Origin: Akkermansia muciniphila
Lineage (GTDB): Bacteria; Verrucomicrobiota; Verrucomicrobiia; Limisphaerales; UBA9464
Length of the DNA stretch: 64,000 bases
NCBI GenBank assembly: GCA_945861565.1
Contig: CAMAUY010000014.1
Span: forward strand, 1 to 64,000
Reading direction: 5' to 3'
Shown: positions 53,705 to 63,382 of the stretch, in pieces
How the letters are laid out: the number at the start of each line of letters is the position of its first letter
Position numbering within the stretch: the first letter of the stretch is position 1
The notes under the pieces: generated by a model
The model's input: the letters and a program-made list of their open reading frames with translations, nothing else
Databases searched by the model: none
Told to the model about the DNA's origin: nothing
Translations under genes and position numbers: made by a program

Positions 53705-55504
53705 CTACCGTACCCACGGCAGCAGTCGTTCGGCAAGACCGGCGATTGCAACACGCTCCTGCCGCCCGTCATCGCGATGGCGAAGGGTCACGGTGTTCAG
53801 CATCTCCGGCTTCTCGCCCAGGGTTTCGAAATCAATTGTTAAACAGAACGGCGTGCCAGCCTCGTCCTGTCGAGCGTAGCGCCGACCGATCGATCCCGAA
53901 TCGTCATAGAAAACTGTCATATGGGGCCGTAACAGATCCCGCACCTCCTGCGCTTTCTTCACCAGCTCGGGCTTGTTCTTCAACAATGGCATAACCCCCA
54001 CCTTCACCGGGGCAATCCGCGGATGAAACCGCAACAGAACGCGCGTTTCCACTTTCCCCTTTTCGTCCGTTTCCGTCACCTCCGTGTAGGCATGGCAGAG
54101 CAATGCCAGAATCAGGCGGTCGACACCTGCCGACGGTTCGATCACGTGGGGCACAAACTGTCCTTTGGACAATTTTTCGAAATACGTCTTGGCGTCCATC
54201 TCCGCTTGTTGGCGGGCCTCGACTTCCGGAGTCCCCCGCTTGCAGAACGCCTCTGTCTTCGCCGCGACAAACCCCGCGTGCATCCGCGCCTTGACCGCTT
54301 CGTCGAGCCGGCTCCAGGCACCGCGCAATTCCTCGTCGAATACACCCATGGCCTTGCCGGAATGTTTCTCGTGCTGGGAAAGATCGAAATCGCCCCGCGC
54401 CGCAATTCCCTCCAACTCCTGAGTGCCAAACGGAAACTTATAAAGAATGTCCACACACGCTCGTGCGTAGTGCGCCAACTCTTCGGGCTTCTGCCAGTAT
54501 TCTTCGAACACGGAGCGAGGCAGGCCAATCCCCTCGTAAAATCGGATGCGCTGTTCAACCCAGTACTTGTGCCATACTTCCCATCCCCAATTGGGCTCAG
54601 GCTCACCCTTCCACCCGCCGTCGGACGCTCGCGCCACCGACCCGTTTAACGCTTCGATGGCTTCGTCCGGTCGGATGAAAAACTCGAGCTCCATTTGCTC
54701 GAATTCACGCGAACGAAAGATGTAGTTCCGGGGGGTTACTTCGTTCCGAAACGCTTTCCCCGTCTGAGCCACTCCAAACGGTACCTTCTGCCGTGATGTT
54801 TCCACGACATTCTTGAATTGGGCGAAGATGGCTTGGGCTGTTTCGGGACGGAGATACGCAATGTTCTCCTCGCTCTGTATCGGCCCGACATACGTCTGCA
54901 ACATCAGGTTAAAAGGCCGTGGCTCGGTCAATTCGACTCGGCTCTCCGGGTGAAAATCCGTTGAATTTTGAACCAGAACCGCAGTTTCCCCCAGCAGCGT
55001 GACCTTTCCAGGGTCGGCCAATTTGTCGCTCCCGGCCGCCACATAGAGTTGTCGCGCCCGGTTTCGGACGGTCTCCACGTGGTCTCCCTTGATCATCAGA
55101 ACGGTCACCGGCTTCTCGATTCGCCCTCCTTCCCCGGGCAGTTCCGCCCCCGTAAAACGCAAAACCGTCCCCGACAACGGATCCACTTGGTCCGCACGCA
55201 CGCGCTTCTTCGTCAAGGGACACTCCCGCATCATGTCGGCAAACGTGTCCACATGACCCGATGCCTTCCAGATGGCGGGGTGCATGATGATCGTGGCCTC
55301 CAAACCGACGACGTCATCCCGGTGATGGACCATCGTCCGCCACCAAAGATCCTTGACGTTGCGTTTCAGCTCGGCGCCCAACGGACCGTAGTCCCAGAAG
55401 CCGTTGATGCCTCCGTAGATCTCCGAAGACTGGTAGATGAAGCCCCGTCGTTTGCAGAGGGAAACCAGCTTTTCCATCAGTTCATTCGCTTTTGGCTCGG
55501 CCAT
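53705..55504 (-). CDS. glyQS: Glycyl-tRNA synthetase, single-chain homodimeric type
   Basis: A 599-residue class II synthetase that charges tRNA-Gly. It starts at MAEPKANELM; the longer frame to 55648 adds 48 residues without synthetase similarity. Family features: FIYQSSEIYGGINGFWDYGP (22-41), GHVDTFADMM (83-92), LTEPRPFNLM (192-201), LRPETAQAIF (218-227), class II motif 2 in AFRNEVTPRNYIFRSREFEQ (251-270), and motif 3 near VIEPSAGVDRLILALL. An insertion at about 105-190 lacks the Cys pair often seen before LTEPRPFN. This eukaryote-like type replaces the two-subunit GlyQ/GlyS in many phyla. Confidence 0.95.
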   Translation of the reverse strand: MAEPKANELMEKLVSLCKRRGFIYQSSEIYGGINGFWDYGPLGAELKRNVKDLWWRTMVHHRDDVVGLEATIIMHPAIWKASGHVDTFADMMRECPLTKKRVRADQVDPLSGTVLRFTGAELPGEGGRIEKPVTVLMIKGDHVETVRNRARQLYVAAGSDKLADPGKVTLLGETAVLVQNSTDFHPESRVELTEPRPFNLMLQTYVGPIQSEENIAYLRPETAQAIFAQFKNVVETSRQKVPFGVAQTGKAFRNEVTPRNYIFRSREFEQMELEFFIRPDEAIEALNGSVARASDGGWKGEPEPNWGWEVWHKYWVEQRIRFYEGIGLPRSVFEEYWQKPEELAHYARACVDILYKFPFGTQELEGIAARGDFDLSQHEKHSGKAMGVFDEELRGAWSRLDEAVKARMHAGFVAAKTEAFCKRGTPEVEARQQAEMDAKTYFEKLSKGQFVPHVIEPSAGVDRLILALLCHAYTEVTETDEKGKVETRVLLRFHPRIAPVKVGVMPLLKNKPELVKKAQEVRDLLRPHMTVFYDDSGSIGRRYARQDEAGTPFCLTIDFETLGEKPEMLNTVTLRHRDDGRQERVAIAGLAERLLPWVR

Positions 55505-55744
55505 AAAGCAAGTATCTTCCGGCGCAACGAGGGACATGTCAACGACTGGGGGCATGGATTTTGCGAACATCCGGCCGGAGTTGCCAACGGGGGGAGGCAT
55601 CGATGCATGCTGCCCAGAGCGCGGATTCGGACGACCGCGAGGCCGCATGGGAGGATCTCAGGTGGAGTTCAAAGAGTTTCGAAGTCTGCGACGGCTGCGC
55701 TTGACGCTCCGGGCCGGCATTCCTACGTTCGGGGTCTGCGAGTG

Positions 55745-55819
55745 GTGGCCGTAGCTCAATGGTAGAGCCCCAGATTGTGGTTCTGGATGTTGCGGGTTCG
55801 AGTCCCGTCGGTCACCCCA
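55745..55819 (+). tRNA. tRNA-His (anticodon GTG)
   Basis: A 7-bp acceptor stem (GTGGCCG/CGGTCAC), a D arm (GCTC/GAGC), an anticodon stem CCAGA/TCTGG with loop TTGTGGT, and a T arm GCGGG-TTCGAGT-CCCGT are present. The anticodon is GTG (His). The base before the acceptor is G (55744) and the discriminator is C (55816), the extra G-1:C73 pair typical of bacterial tRNA-His. CCA is encoded at 55817-55819. It lies on the plus strand between two minus-strand genes. Confidence 0.97.
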
Positions 55820-55871
55820 CTTCTTTTACCCCTAGGGTTTTCGCGCTGCGGCTGAGCGTATAGGTGAGCTC

Positions 55872-56906
55872 CTATCGCAACGTGCCAAACGCGCAGGCTT
55901 CGTTCTTGTTCGCACAAAGCCGACTCAGGAAAAACTCGGTGCAGATCGGTAGTAAACGTTGCTTCAGCAAGTCCAGCTGCGGGTATTCCGCATCTCCGCG
56001 GAATTTTACCGTGACCACGAAGTGCCGCATGCGGCGTGCAAAGGCCCAGTCGAGTAGCAATTTCATGCTCCGCTCCGGTGCCGCAATCACGTCGCACAAC
56101 AGCCAGTCGACCGGTTTGTCCGGGAAAAAGGTAAACGCGTCACCGGCGTGAAATCTTACGCGAGGCTCGCGCATGAGATCCACCCGCAACGGGGAACGAT
56201 CCACAGCCGTCACGGTCGCACCCCGTTTCACCGCAACGTAGGTCCAGCTTCCGGGAGAGGCGCCCAAGTCGACGCATGTCTCGCCCGTTGCAATGCTTCG
56301 TCCCAGGCGACATTCGGCTTCAACCAATTTTGCAAAGGCTCGGCTGGGTGCGGTCTTGTCGATGGGGGGCTGGATTTCGCCCAGGGGAAACGGGGAGATG
56401 ACACGTCGGTGGACGTAGGGCAAGGGTGCCACGGCCACGGAAACCCAGCCTCGATCCGGAGTATCGAGCAACACCTGCACCAAGGATTCTTCCGGAGCGA
56501 ATGCAGCCGCCACGGGGCGTCGCTGGCGAAGCACCTGGCGTCGGGTTCGTTTCAATTGTTCGTCGAGTCCCTCGCGAAGCAGTTGGCACCGATGTTGCCC
56601 CGCACGGCCGCTGCCGTAGTCGGGTTCCACGTGCAGCTGCCACGGCTGACCCTCCGGAAGAACAGCCATCAGCTGGCCGGCAAGGCGTTCCGCACCCAGG
56701 CGGATGGAGGAGAACTCCACGAATTGCGGTGCCAGCAGCATTTGCCGTGCAAAGACGAGAGGCGGCAGGGGGTGGCCTGCCCCACCTGGCAGGGCGGTTT
56801 CGACCCGTCCCGGTCGAACGATTTGATGCACGGTGGCAGGGAAGGACCGCTCCAACTCCTGGACCAAGTGTGGGGTCCAGTCAGCCGGGCAGAGCAATCG
56901 GTGCAT
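55872..56906 (-). CDS. rlmM: 23S rRNA 2'-O-ribose methyltransferase, RlmM-like
   Basis: A 344-residue RrmJ/FtsJ-fold enzyme; RlmM methylates the 2'-OH of C2498 in 23S rRNA. The N-terminal half is a THUMP-like part. The SAM site is DLGASPGSWTY (213-223), the catalytic set is Lys193 (FAKLVEAE), Asp272 (LLCDVIAAPE) and Lys301 (VVTVKF), the K-D-K-E pattern of ribose methylases. Segments LLCPADW and PPIDKTAPSRAFAKL resemble RlmM. Length is close to the usual 350-370. The gene is oriented with glyQS and separated from it by the oppositely transcribed tRNA-His. Confidence 0.88.
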   Translation of the reverse strand: MHRLLCPADWTPHLVQELERSFPATVHQIVRPGRVETALPGGAGHPLPPLVFARQMLLAPQFVEFSSIRLGAERLAGQLMAVLPEGQPWQLHVEPDYGSGRAGQHRCQLLREGLDEQLKRTRRQVLRQRRPVAAAFAPEESLVQVLLDTPDRGWVSVAVAPLPYVHRRVISPFPLGEIQPPIDKTAPSRAFAKLVEAECRLGRSIATGETCVDLGASPGSWTYVAVKRGATVTAVDRSPLRVDLMREPRVRFHAGDAFTFFPDKPVDWLLCDVIAAPERSMKLLLDWAFARRMRHFVVTVKFRGDAEYPQLDLLKQRLLPICTEFFLSRLCANKNEACAFGTLR

Positions 56907-57144
56907 CCGTCAGGCTCCATCAGGTCGTGGGGTCGGTCAATAGTATTGTAGTATTTTGTTCTGACCATGGATCGAATGTCATGCCCGTTGGCCGCCCCAG
57001 AGGCGTGGGTCAACGGGGGTTGACCCGTTCGCGGATAGGATCCCGGACCCGTTTTTCAACCCTCGTTTGAACACCGTCACATCGTGGCCCCTGCTTCACC
57101 GTGATTGACGGCTGATGTCGCGACTGCTTCCTTGAGAGTCATAC

Positions 57145-58878
57145 ATGACGTATCGATGCTTTTTCACCGGATTTCTCGCGCTCCTACCCGCATGGGCCAC
57201 GGGACAGCAAATCCCCGTGATCGAGAGACAGTTGCCCAACGGCTTCAAGCTCCTGATGGTTGAGCGACATAACCAGCCGCGGGTCGCGGGCGGATGGGTT
57301 GCCCACGTAGGGTCCTCGAACGAACGCCCCGGCATCACTGGAATCGCTCATCTTTTCGAACACATGATGTTTAAGGGGACACCGACCCTCGGAACCAAGG
57401 ACTATCCGAAGGACGTCGAGATCATTGCCGCCCAAGAGCGGGTTCGCGAATTAATGCGGGCCGAGGAGGCCATTATGCGGGATCAATGGCGGCGCGGAGA
57501 CTTGGCGGATCTTACGAAGATCGAGACCCGGACCGACCGTTGGAAGGAGCTCGAAAAGGAATTCAAGAAGCTCATCGACCAACAGCGGGAGATCCTGGTG
57601 AAGAACGAATTTGATCGAATCTACACCACCGCAGGCGCGTCAGGCATGAACGCCTTCACCAGCGAGGATATGACGGGCTATTTCATCAACGTTCCCGCCA
57701 ACAAGCTTGAGCTCTGGATGTGGATGGAAAGCGAGCGGCTGCTCCGGCCGGTCTTTCGCGAATTCTATGCCGAGCGCGATGTGGTATTTGAGGAGAGGCG
57801 GATGCGGACAGAATCCACGCCACTCGGAAAATTTGCCGAGCAGTTCAATGCCATGTTTTGGGATGCGCACCCCTACAACTGGCCGGTGATCGGCTGGCCG
57901 AGCGACATTCCGGCGATTTCCAAGGTCCAAGCCGACGAGTTCTATGCGCTCTACTATCAGCCGGCGAACATCACCCTGATCCTCGTGGGCGACTTCGTAG
58001 CCGCGGACGCGGAGCGGCAGGTGAACGAATATTTTGGGCGGATCCCCCGGGGCAACCGCCCGCCGCCCGATGTCACGACCCTCGAGGTCCAACAACTGGC
58101 GGAGAAACGGATGAATGCCGAAGCCGAGGCGAATCCCCAGGTGGACATCCTCTGGCGTACGGTCCCATTTCGTCATAAGGACAGCTACGCCCTCAATGTC
58201 ATGGAACAGCTCCTTCTCGGGCGAACGGGCCGGCTATATAAGGGATTAGAACTGGGCCGTCAGGTAGCAAATACCACCTGGGCTAATCAGGATTCCCGAA
58301 AATGGGCCGGTGCGTTCAACATTGGCGCGGAGGTCAAGGACGGAAAAACCCACGAGGAAGTCGAGAACGCGCTCTACGAGGAGTTGGACCGGCTGAAGAA
58401 TGACGAGGTGCCCGAGGAAGAGTTGCAGAAGGTAAAGAACAATTTCGCCGCCGCGGCGTTCCGCCGTCTATCTTCCGATTTTCCCATCCTCATGCAGCTC
58501 GTGTTCAACGAAGGGCTCGGCGACTGGCGCGAGGTCAACGAGGCGTTTGCAAAGGTACAACAGGTGACTGCGGCCGACGTGAAGCGGGTCACCGGCATCT
58601 ATTTCACCCGTGAAAACCGAACGGTCGCCCGGTATAGCCGTAAGGAGGGGACCGGTGCGGAGACCGATCCTGACCTCACTGGCCTAACGCCCGAGCAGAG
58701 GCCCGTGATCCGGAATTTCATCGGCATGCTCGAGCAGGAATCGGACCCGGCTCGGCTTAAAGCGATGCTTGAACAAATGCAGAATCAGACCCCGCCCGGC
58801 GATCCCAAAAAACAGCAATTCCAGCGCATTCTCCGCAAGCGACTCGAGGCACGGATCGCGGAACTGTCAAAAAAGTGA
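57145..58878 (+). CDS. M16 family zinc metallopeptidase, catalytic subunit
   Basis: A 577-residue exported peptidase with signal peptide LALLPAWATGQQ. The inverted zinc motif HXXEH is intact in HLFEHMMFKG (His69, Glu72, His73). The third ligand is most likely Glu216 in VVFEERRMR, 143 residues further on; about 77 is normal. The excess is a charged, helical insertion at about 90-156 (RVRELMRAEEAIMRDQWRRG and a KELEKEFKKLIDQQRE stretch). The second half has the non-catalytic M16 core. The gene is followed after 33 bp by an M16 paralogue without the zinc site; such pairs form heterodimers. Located in the envelope, the substrate is unknown. Confidence 0.9.
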   Translation: MTYRCFFTGFLALLPAWATGQQIPVIERQLPNGFKLLMVERHNQPRVAGGWVAHVGSSNERPGITGIAHLFEHMMFKGTPTLGTKDYPKDVEIIAAQERVRELMRAEEAIMRDQWRRGDLADLTKIETRTDRWKELEKEFKKLIDQQREILVKNEFDRIYTTAGASGMNAFTSEDMTGYFINVPANKLELWMWMESERLLRPVFREFYAERDVVFEERRMRTESTPLGKFAEQFNAMFWDAHPYNWPVIGWPSDIPAISKVQADEFYALYYQPANITLILVGDFVAADAERQVNEYFGRIPRGNRPPPDVTTLEVQQLAEKRMNAEAEANPQVDILWRTVPFRHKDSYALNVMEQLLLGRTGRLYKGLELGRQVANTTWANQDSRKWAGAFNIGAEVKDGKTHEEVENALYEELDRLKNDEVPEEELQKVKNNFAAAAFRRLSSDFPILMQLVFNEGLGDWREVNEAFAKVQQVTAADVKRVTGIYFTRENRTVARYSRKEGTGAETDPDLTGLTPEQRPVIRNFIGMLEQESDPARLKAMLEQMQNQTPPGDPKKQQFQRILRKRLEARIAELSKK

Positions 58879-58911
58879 TCCCGAGCGAACGCTTTCAACC
58901 TGCCCTCTGAC

Positions 58912-60429
58912 ATGAATCTATTTCTTTCCACCCCCTCCATGGTCCTCGTCCTGTCTGGCCTGCTCGCGGGCCAGTCATCGTTCGCTGCAGCCATACCGGA
59001 TCGACCGGAAAAGCTGACCTATGCCGGGCTCACGTTTGAGCCGCCGAGTCCCGTTGACTATCGAATCGTGTTGCGGGCAGGCCCCGTAGCTTACGTGGTG
59101 CCCGACCGTGAACTCCCCCTCGTTAATATCTCCGTCACCGTCCGGTTTGGTAACTACGTCGACCCCGTCGGCAAGGAAGGCTTGGCTGGATTCGTCGGCC
59201 ACCTTCTCGCGCGCTCTGGAACTGAGTCTAAGACCGCGGAGCAAATGGACGAGCGTCTCGCATTCCTAGCGGCCAATCTCAACTCAAGCGTCGGAGATTC
59301 ATCGGGCATCGTGACCCTGAACCTTTTATCCAAAGACTTGACCGAAGGGTTTGGCCTCCTGCGCGATGTGCTGAGCAAGCCCCTTTTTCAGGCAGACCGG
59401 CTCGCTCTTCACCGCGAGCAGAGCATCGCTGAAATGAAGCAACGGAACGACGACTCGACCGCCATCGAAGGCCGGGAACGGGAATTCCTCGCGTACGGTG
59501 ATCGGTTTTGGGCGTGCCGCTATGACACCGAAGCCAGCGTCCAGTCGATCACTCGCGATGAACTGATCGCCTTCCATCGAAAATGGTTTGTCCCCGCAAA
59601 TTTCACCCTCGCCGTCAGTGGTGATTTCAACCGCGAGGACATTATCGCCCGCCTCGAATCCCTCCTCGCGGACTGGCCATTCGACGGTGATAAGGCGCCG
59701 CCCATCCCAACCGATACGCGCATCGCCCCTCCCGGCCTTTATATCGTGGATAAGGATGTTAATCAGGGGCGTGTTTCCATCCTGCTCCCCGGTGTAAAAC
59801 GGGATGATCCGGACTACCCAGCGATTCTCATTATGAACGACATCCTGGGCGGCGGCGGATTCACCTCCCGCATTATGAACCGAGTTCGTTCCGACGAAGG
59901 TCTCGCCTATGGCGCCGGCAGTTCATTCCGCGGCGGGGTCTACTACCCAGAAACGTTTATGGCTTCCTTTGCCTCGAAATCCCGCACGGTGGCTTATGCA
60001 ACCAGCATTGTGCTCGAGGAAATGAAGAAAATTGGGGATACCCCTGTTTCCGACGAAGAGCTACAAACTGCGAGAAGGAGCTTCGTCGACACCTTTCCGC
60101 AGCGGTTCGCAACCAAGGCGCAGGTGGCGGGCACGTTTGCCGATGATGAATACACCGGTCGTTTTGCCAGCAGCCCGGATTTCTGGAAGACTTGGCGCTC
60201 TCGCATGGAAGCAATTACCCGTAACGATGTCCAGCGGGTGGCACGTAAGCATCTGCACCCCGATCAGGCCCGGATCCTCGTCATCGGGCAAAAAGAGGAG
60301 ATTCTAAAAGGCCATCCGAATCACGCCGTCAATCTCAAGGGGCTCGCGGGCGACCGCGTCAATCTCGTCCCGCTGCGCGACCCTTTGACAATGAAACCCA
60401 AGGACAAGCCGGATCCAGCAGTGCAGTAA
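58912..60429 (+). CDS. M16 family peptidase-like protein, non-catalytic subunit
   Basis: A 505-residue exported protein with a leader rich in Leu, Val and Gly. At the position of HXXEH it reads [10 protein letters not shown], so both zinc His/Glu residues after the first His are lost and no peptidase activity is expected. The rest keeps the M16 fold ([53 protein letters not shown]). The Gly-rich segment GGGGFTSRI and the R..EGLAYG segment match the part of M16 partners that helps bind substrate. It pairs with the catalytic gene 33 bp upstream. Confidence 0.9.
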   Translation: MNLFLSTPSMVLVLSGLLAGQSSFAAAIPDRPEKLTYAGLTFEPPSPVDYRIVLRAGPVAYVVPDRELPLVNISVTVRFGNYVDPVGKEGLAGFVGHLLARSGTESKTAEQMDERLAFLAANLNSSVGDSSGIVTLNLLSKDLTEGFGLLRDVLSKPLFQADRLALHREQSIAEMKQRNDDSTAIEGREREFLAYGDRFWACRYDTEASVQSITRDELIAFHRKWFVPANFTLAVSGDFNREDIIARLESLLADWPFDGDKAPPIPTDTRIAPPGLYIVDKDVNQGRVSILLPGVKRDDPDYPAILIMNDILGGGGFTSRIMNRVRSDEGLAYGAGSSFRGGVYYPETFMASFASKSRTVAYATSIVLEEMKKIGDTPVSDEELQTARRSFVDTFPQRFATKAQVAGTFADDEYTGRFASSPDFWKTWRSRMEAITRNDVQRVARKHLHPDQARILVIGQKEEILKGHPNHAVNLKGLAGDRVNLVPLRDPLTMKPKDKPDPAVQ

Positions 60430-60484
60430 GTTTTCCCCGTATTTTGACGTGTTGTCGGTACCCTGCTCTTGCCCGATTTCTCCC

Positions 60485-61252
60485 ATGCCTCCTTCCGAGC
60501 CCTTGGATCCAATCCCACGCCGGTCCGACGTCCCCCTCGGCGCTGTCATGTTTGCGACGACCCACTGGACGGTTATCCTGACGGCAAAGGATGTCTCGCA
60601 GCCGGAGGCTCAGGAGGCCCTGGCGCGGTTGTGCCAGACCTATTGGGCGCCGCTCTATTCTTACCTGCGGCGTGACGGCCATTCGTCGCACGATGCCGAG
60701 GACCTGGTGCAAGCCTTCTTTGAACGGTTCCTCGAAAAGAATTTTCTCAAGGATGTCGAGCGAGAGCGGGGCCGTTTCCGTTCGTTTCTCCTCGTCGCTC
60801 TGCGACATTTTATTTTCAACGAAAATCGGGCAAGCAAGCGGCTCCGGCGCGGCGGCCAGTTGCTGCGCATTTCCCTCGATGTTCCCGAGGAGGAGTTGCG
60901 CTGCCAGTCGGAAATGGCTCACGCCGGCACTCCAGAAAAGGCGTATGACCGTCGGTGGGCGCAAACCATCATGGGCAATGCCCGCCGGCGATTGCGGGAC
61001 GAAATGACCGCTTCCAGGAAGAGCCGGAACTACGAAATCCTCCAACAATGGCTCGCCACCGATCCCTCCCCAGGCGAATACGAGGCGGCCGCCCCGGATC
61101 TAAATCTCAGCCCGCGCAGTGTCGGCGTCGCCGTTTTCCGGCTCCGACAGCGATTCCGTGAATTGGTGCGAATCGAGGTCGCGGACACCGTCGCCGAGAT
61201 GGACGATGTTCAGGAGGAGATGCGGTATCTGCTCGAAGTGATAACGCAGTAA
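60485..61252 (+). CDS. ECF-like RNA polymerase sigma factor
   Basis: A 255-residue sigma-70-family protein starting MPPSEPLDPI. Region 2 runs from TTHWTVILTAKD to the segment LYSYLRRDGHSSHDAEDLVQ and AFFERFLEKNFL; region 4 ends with LNLSPRSVGVAVFRLRQRFR, a helix-turn-helix. It resembles the sigma factors of Planctomycetes and Verrucomicrobia with an N-terminal T-T-H-W-(S/T)-V-(I/V)-L signature. Between the regions there is a spacer of about 60 residues. No anti-sigma factor or Ser/Thr kinase gene is adjacent, although many relatives have one. Confidence 0.85.
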   Translation: MPPSEPLDPIPRRSDVPLGAVMFATTHWTVILTAKDVSQPEAQEALARLCQTYWAPLYSYLRRDGHSSHDAEDLVQAFFERFLEKNFLKDVERERGRFRSFLLVALRHFIFNENRASKRLRRGGQLLRISLDVPEEELRCQSEMAHAGTPEKAYDRRWAQTIMGNARRRLRDEMTASRKSRNYEILQQWLATDPSPGEYEAAAPDLNLSPRSVGVAVFRLRQRFRELVRIEVADTVAEMDDVQEEMRYLLEVITQ

Positions 61253-61365
61253 TGTCCCCATGCACCCGAGGTCACCATCGGAAGCAACCCGTGGCGATAT
61301 AGCTTGTTCGCTGGCAGAGCGGGGCTGCCGCGAGCCGGGAAATAGCTAGCCCCGGACTTCATAAC

Positions 61366-61500
61366 ATGAGCGATCCATATCCTTCGAAGCTAAACCGCTT
61401 TTCTACCATTGCAGCGGTCTGCTGGCTGCTTTCGGTACTGATCGCCTTCATTTATTATCGGATCGTTTCGTCGACAACCTTTAAGTCCTGGTTCTTTTGA
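61366..61500 (+). CDS. 44-residue membrane protein, translationally coupled to the next gene
   Basis: A short open frame, ATG at 61366 and TGA at 61498-61500, encodes MSDPYPSKLNRFSTIAAVCW then LLSVLIAFIYYRIV and SSTTFKSWFF. One hydrophobic helix (about 14-34) is flanked by a polar N-terminus with Lys and Arg and a short Lys-containing tail, so it reads as a single-pass membrane protein. Its stop overlaps the TTG start of the GT-C type gene (TTGA), which is the main support for it being real. No family recognised. Confidence 0.6.
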   Translation: MSDPYPSKLNRFSTIAAVCWLLSVLIAFIYYRIVSSTTFKSWFF

Positions 61501-63335
61501 CGCACGCCCTTCAGCTATTCGCCGCGATCGCTTCCGTCGCTTATGTGTTTCTCGCGGCGTTGGGCGTTGGCATGCTGTTTCGCAGCTCCCTTGTGAATGC
61601 CGCAAATGACGCTGAATCACTGGCCCTTCGCTGTTTGCTCGGCATTATTTTGCTCGGCACCGGATTTTTTTTGATCGGGCAGCTATTCTTCGGGTGGCAA
61701 GTCTTTATTCCCATTCTCACTCCGTTTGCGATCCGAGCCCTTTACCGAATCGTTGATCCATCCTACCGCACCCGACTGCGACAACTCATCGCTGAGATCG
61801 GTTGGACGATGGTTCCGGTGCTCACTCTTTTTGCCATTCTATTGCTAAGCGGGTTGCAGAAGCCAACTGGCGTTATTGGCAGCGATGGCATTTCCTATCA
61901 CCTTTACGGTCCCGCGACTTGGATTCGGGCATCGGTGATTCGGCCCGTCACGGATATGCTAAATACCTCCTATCCGGCTATCAGTGAGGTTCTTTTCGGC
62001 GTGGTAATGAGCCTCTCCAATGACCGTGCCGCCGGCGTCTTTGGGGCAGTTATCGCTCTTGTTTTCCTCGTTCTGGTTTGGGGAATCGCTCGCGAATTAT
62101 TTGCCAGCGTCAAGAGTGCCCGTTGGGCGGTGCTGATTTCTCTGAGCGCTCCGGTCCTGTTTAGGCACCAGCCCTACGCATTTGTCGATTTGACTTTCAG
62201 TGCCATGGCGATTGCAGCGATTTGGCGTCTGCTGCATAGCGTAGAACCGGCGCAAGTTGGTTGTTCGGGAATACTCTTGGGCGGTACATTGGGCACGAAA
62301 TATACCGGGATCTTTGTGTGTGGTGTCAGCCTAATCGTCTTCATTGTCTATCTCCTGCCCATTCGATCCATTCGCCGAACCTTCGAATTATCTCTCATAC
62401 TCGTTGCGACCGCATTGGCAGTAGGTGGGCCGTGGTACCTTCGTAACTACCTTATCCTGAATGCCCCGATATATCCGCCACCGGTGGTTCTGGCCAAGAT
62501 TATGGGAGCCCCACACTTTTTGTCCCCAGACGCTTCTGCAATCATTCAATCGAAAATCCGGATGCGTGGTTACGGCTCGGGCCGCTCCTTTCTGGACCTG
62601 GTGCTGCTTCCATGGCGAATCACTTTTTCTCCTCAGCAGTTTCACGGCGCCACCGGCATTGGCGTGGCGATACTCGCACTGGCGCCGGTTGGTTTTTTAA
62701 TCTGCCGCAAAAAAATTCATCGAGCGATGCTTACCTGGGCAGTGCTGCTGACCGCAGTTTGGTTTTATACCCAGCAGGAGGCCCGATTCGCCTATCACAT
62801 GTTAACGGTTTATGCCTTGTTCGCTGGCGCGGGTGCTGCCTATCTGTGGGAGCATTCAACCGTAGTGTTACGTTCGCTCACAGCGGGCGTCGTCGGCATT
62901 TCGATAGCGTATGGGCTGGGAATGATTGCTAAGGAAGAGGCCGCTGCCATTCGCAGCGCTCTTTCTCCAATCCATGAATCGGCCTGGGTGGAGAGAGAAA
63001 CTGCCTTCTACCCAGCGTTTGCCTACTTGAATCGGCGCGATGAAGTGAAGCGTGTTGTGCTGGTCGGTATCGACATCCCGCCTTACTTCGTAAGTAAGCC
63101 CCACATTAAACCGTTCGGGCTATACGGTGAACGACCGCTGCCGCAGATCCAGACGGAATCGGACCTCATCGTTTCACTCCCGACACTCGATGTCACGCAC
63201 GTGCTGGCGAGTCAGGGATCGGGATTGACGTTCAGCAACGTTCCGTCCCTTCAGCTTGTTCTGAAAGGATCTGACTTCGAATTGTACGAAGTTGGCAGTC
63301 TCACTATCAATGGACCGAATTCCGGTAGGCGCTGA
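61497..63335 (+). CDS. Multi-pass GT-C type glycosyltransferase-like membrane protein
   Basis: A 612-residue protein with about 11-13 predicted helices and a TTG start overlapping the stop of the 44-residue gene. The segment SDGISYHLYGPATWIRASVI lies early in the protein; an Asp with a following Tyr-His in the first large loop is typical of GT39/ArnT-type enzymes that use polyprenyl-phosphate sugars. FVDLTFSAMAIAAIWRL and LGGTLGTKYTGIFVC match the later helices of the same fold, and the last 100 residues form a non-membrane domain. The acceptor is unknown. The start cannot be fixed with certainty; a later GTG would shorten the first helix. Confidence 0.75.
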   Translation: MTHALQLFAAIASVAYVFLAALGVGMLFRSSLVNAANDAESLALRCLLGIILLGTGFFLIGQLFFGWQVFIPILTPFAIRALYRIVDPSYRTRLRQLIAEIGWTMVPVLTLFAILLLSGLQKPTGVIGSDGISYHLYGPATWIRASVIRPVTDMLNTSYPAISEVLFGVVMSLSNDRAAGVFGAVIALVFLVLVWGIARELFASVKSARWAVLISLSAPVLFRHQPYAFVDLTFSAMAIAAIWRLLHSVEPAQVGCSGILLGGTLGTKYTGIFVCGVSLIVFIVYLLPIRSIRRTFELSLILVATALAVGGPWYLRNYLILNAPIYPPPVVLAKIMGAPHFLSPDASAIIQSKIRMRGYGSGRSFLDLVLLPWRITFSPQQFHGATGIGVAILALAPVGFLICRKKIHRAMLTWAVLLTAVWFYTQQEARFAYHMLTVYALFAGAGAAYLWEHSTVVLRSLTAGVVGISIAYGLGMIAKEEAAAIRSALSPIHESAWVERETAFYPAFAYLNRRDEVKRVVLVGIDIPPYFVSKPHIKPFGLYGERPLPQIQTESDLIVSLPTLDVTHVLASQGSGLTFSNVPSLQLVLKGSDFELYEVGSLTINGPNSGRR

Positions 63336-63382
63336 GATAATCACAGGGCAACACCGGAGTTACTGGCGGGCCGAAAGACCTT

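Noticed and set aside
55756-56097. Minus-strand open frame with the text GVTDGTRTRNIQNHNLGLYH
   Set aside because: That text is the antisense translation of the tRNA-His and is a well-known spurious protein.
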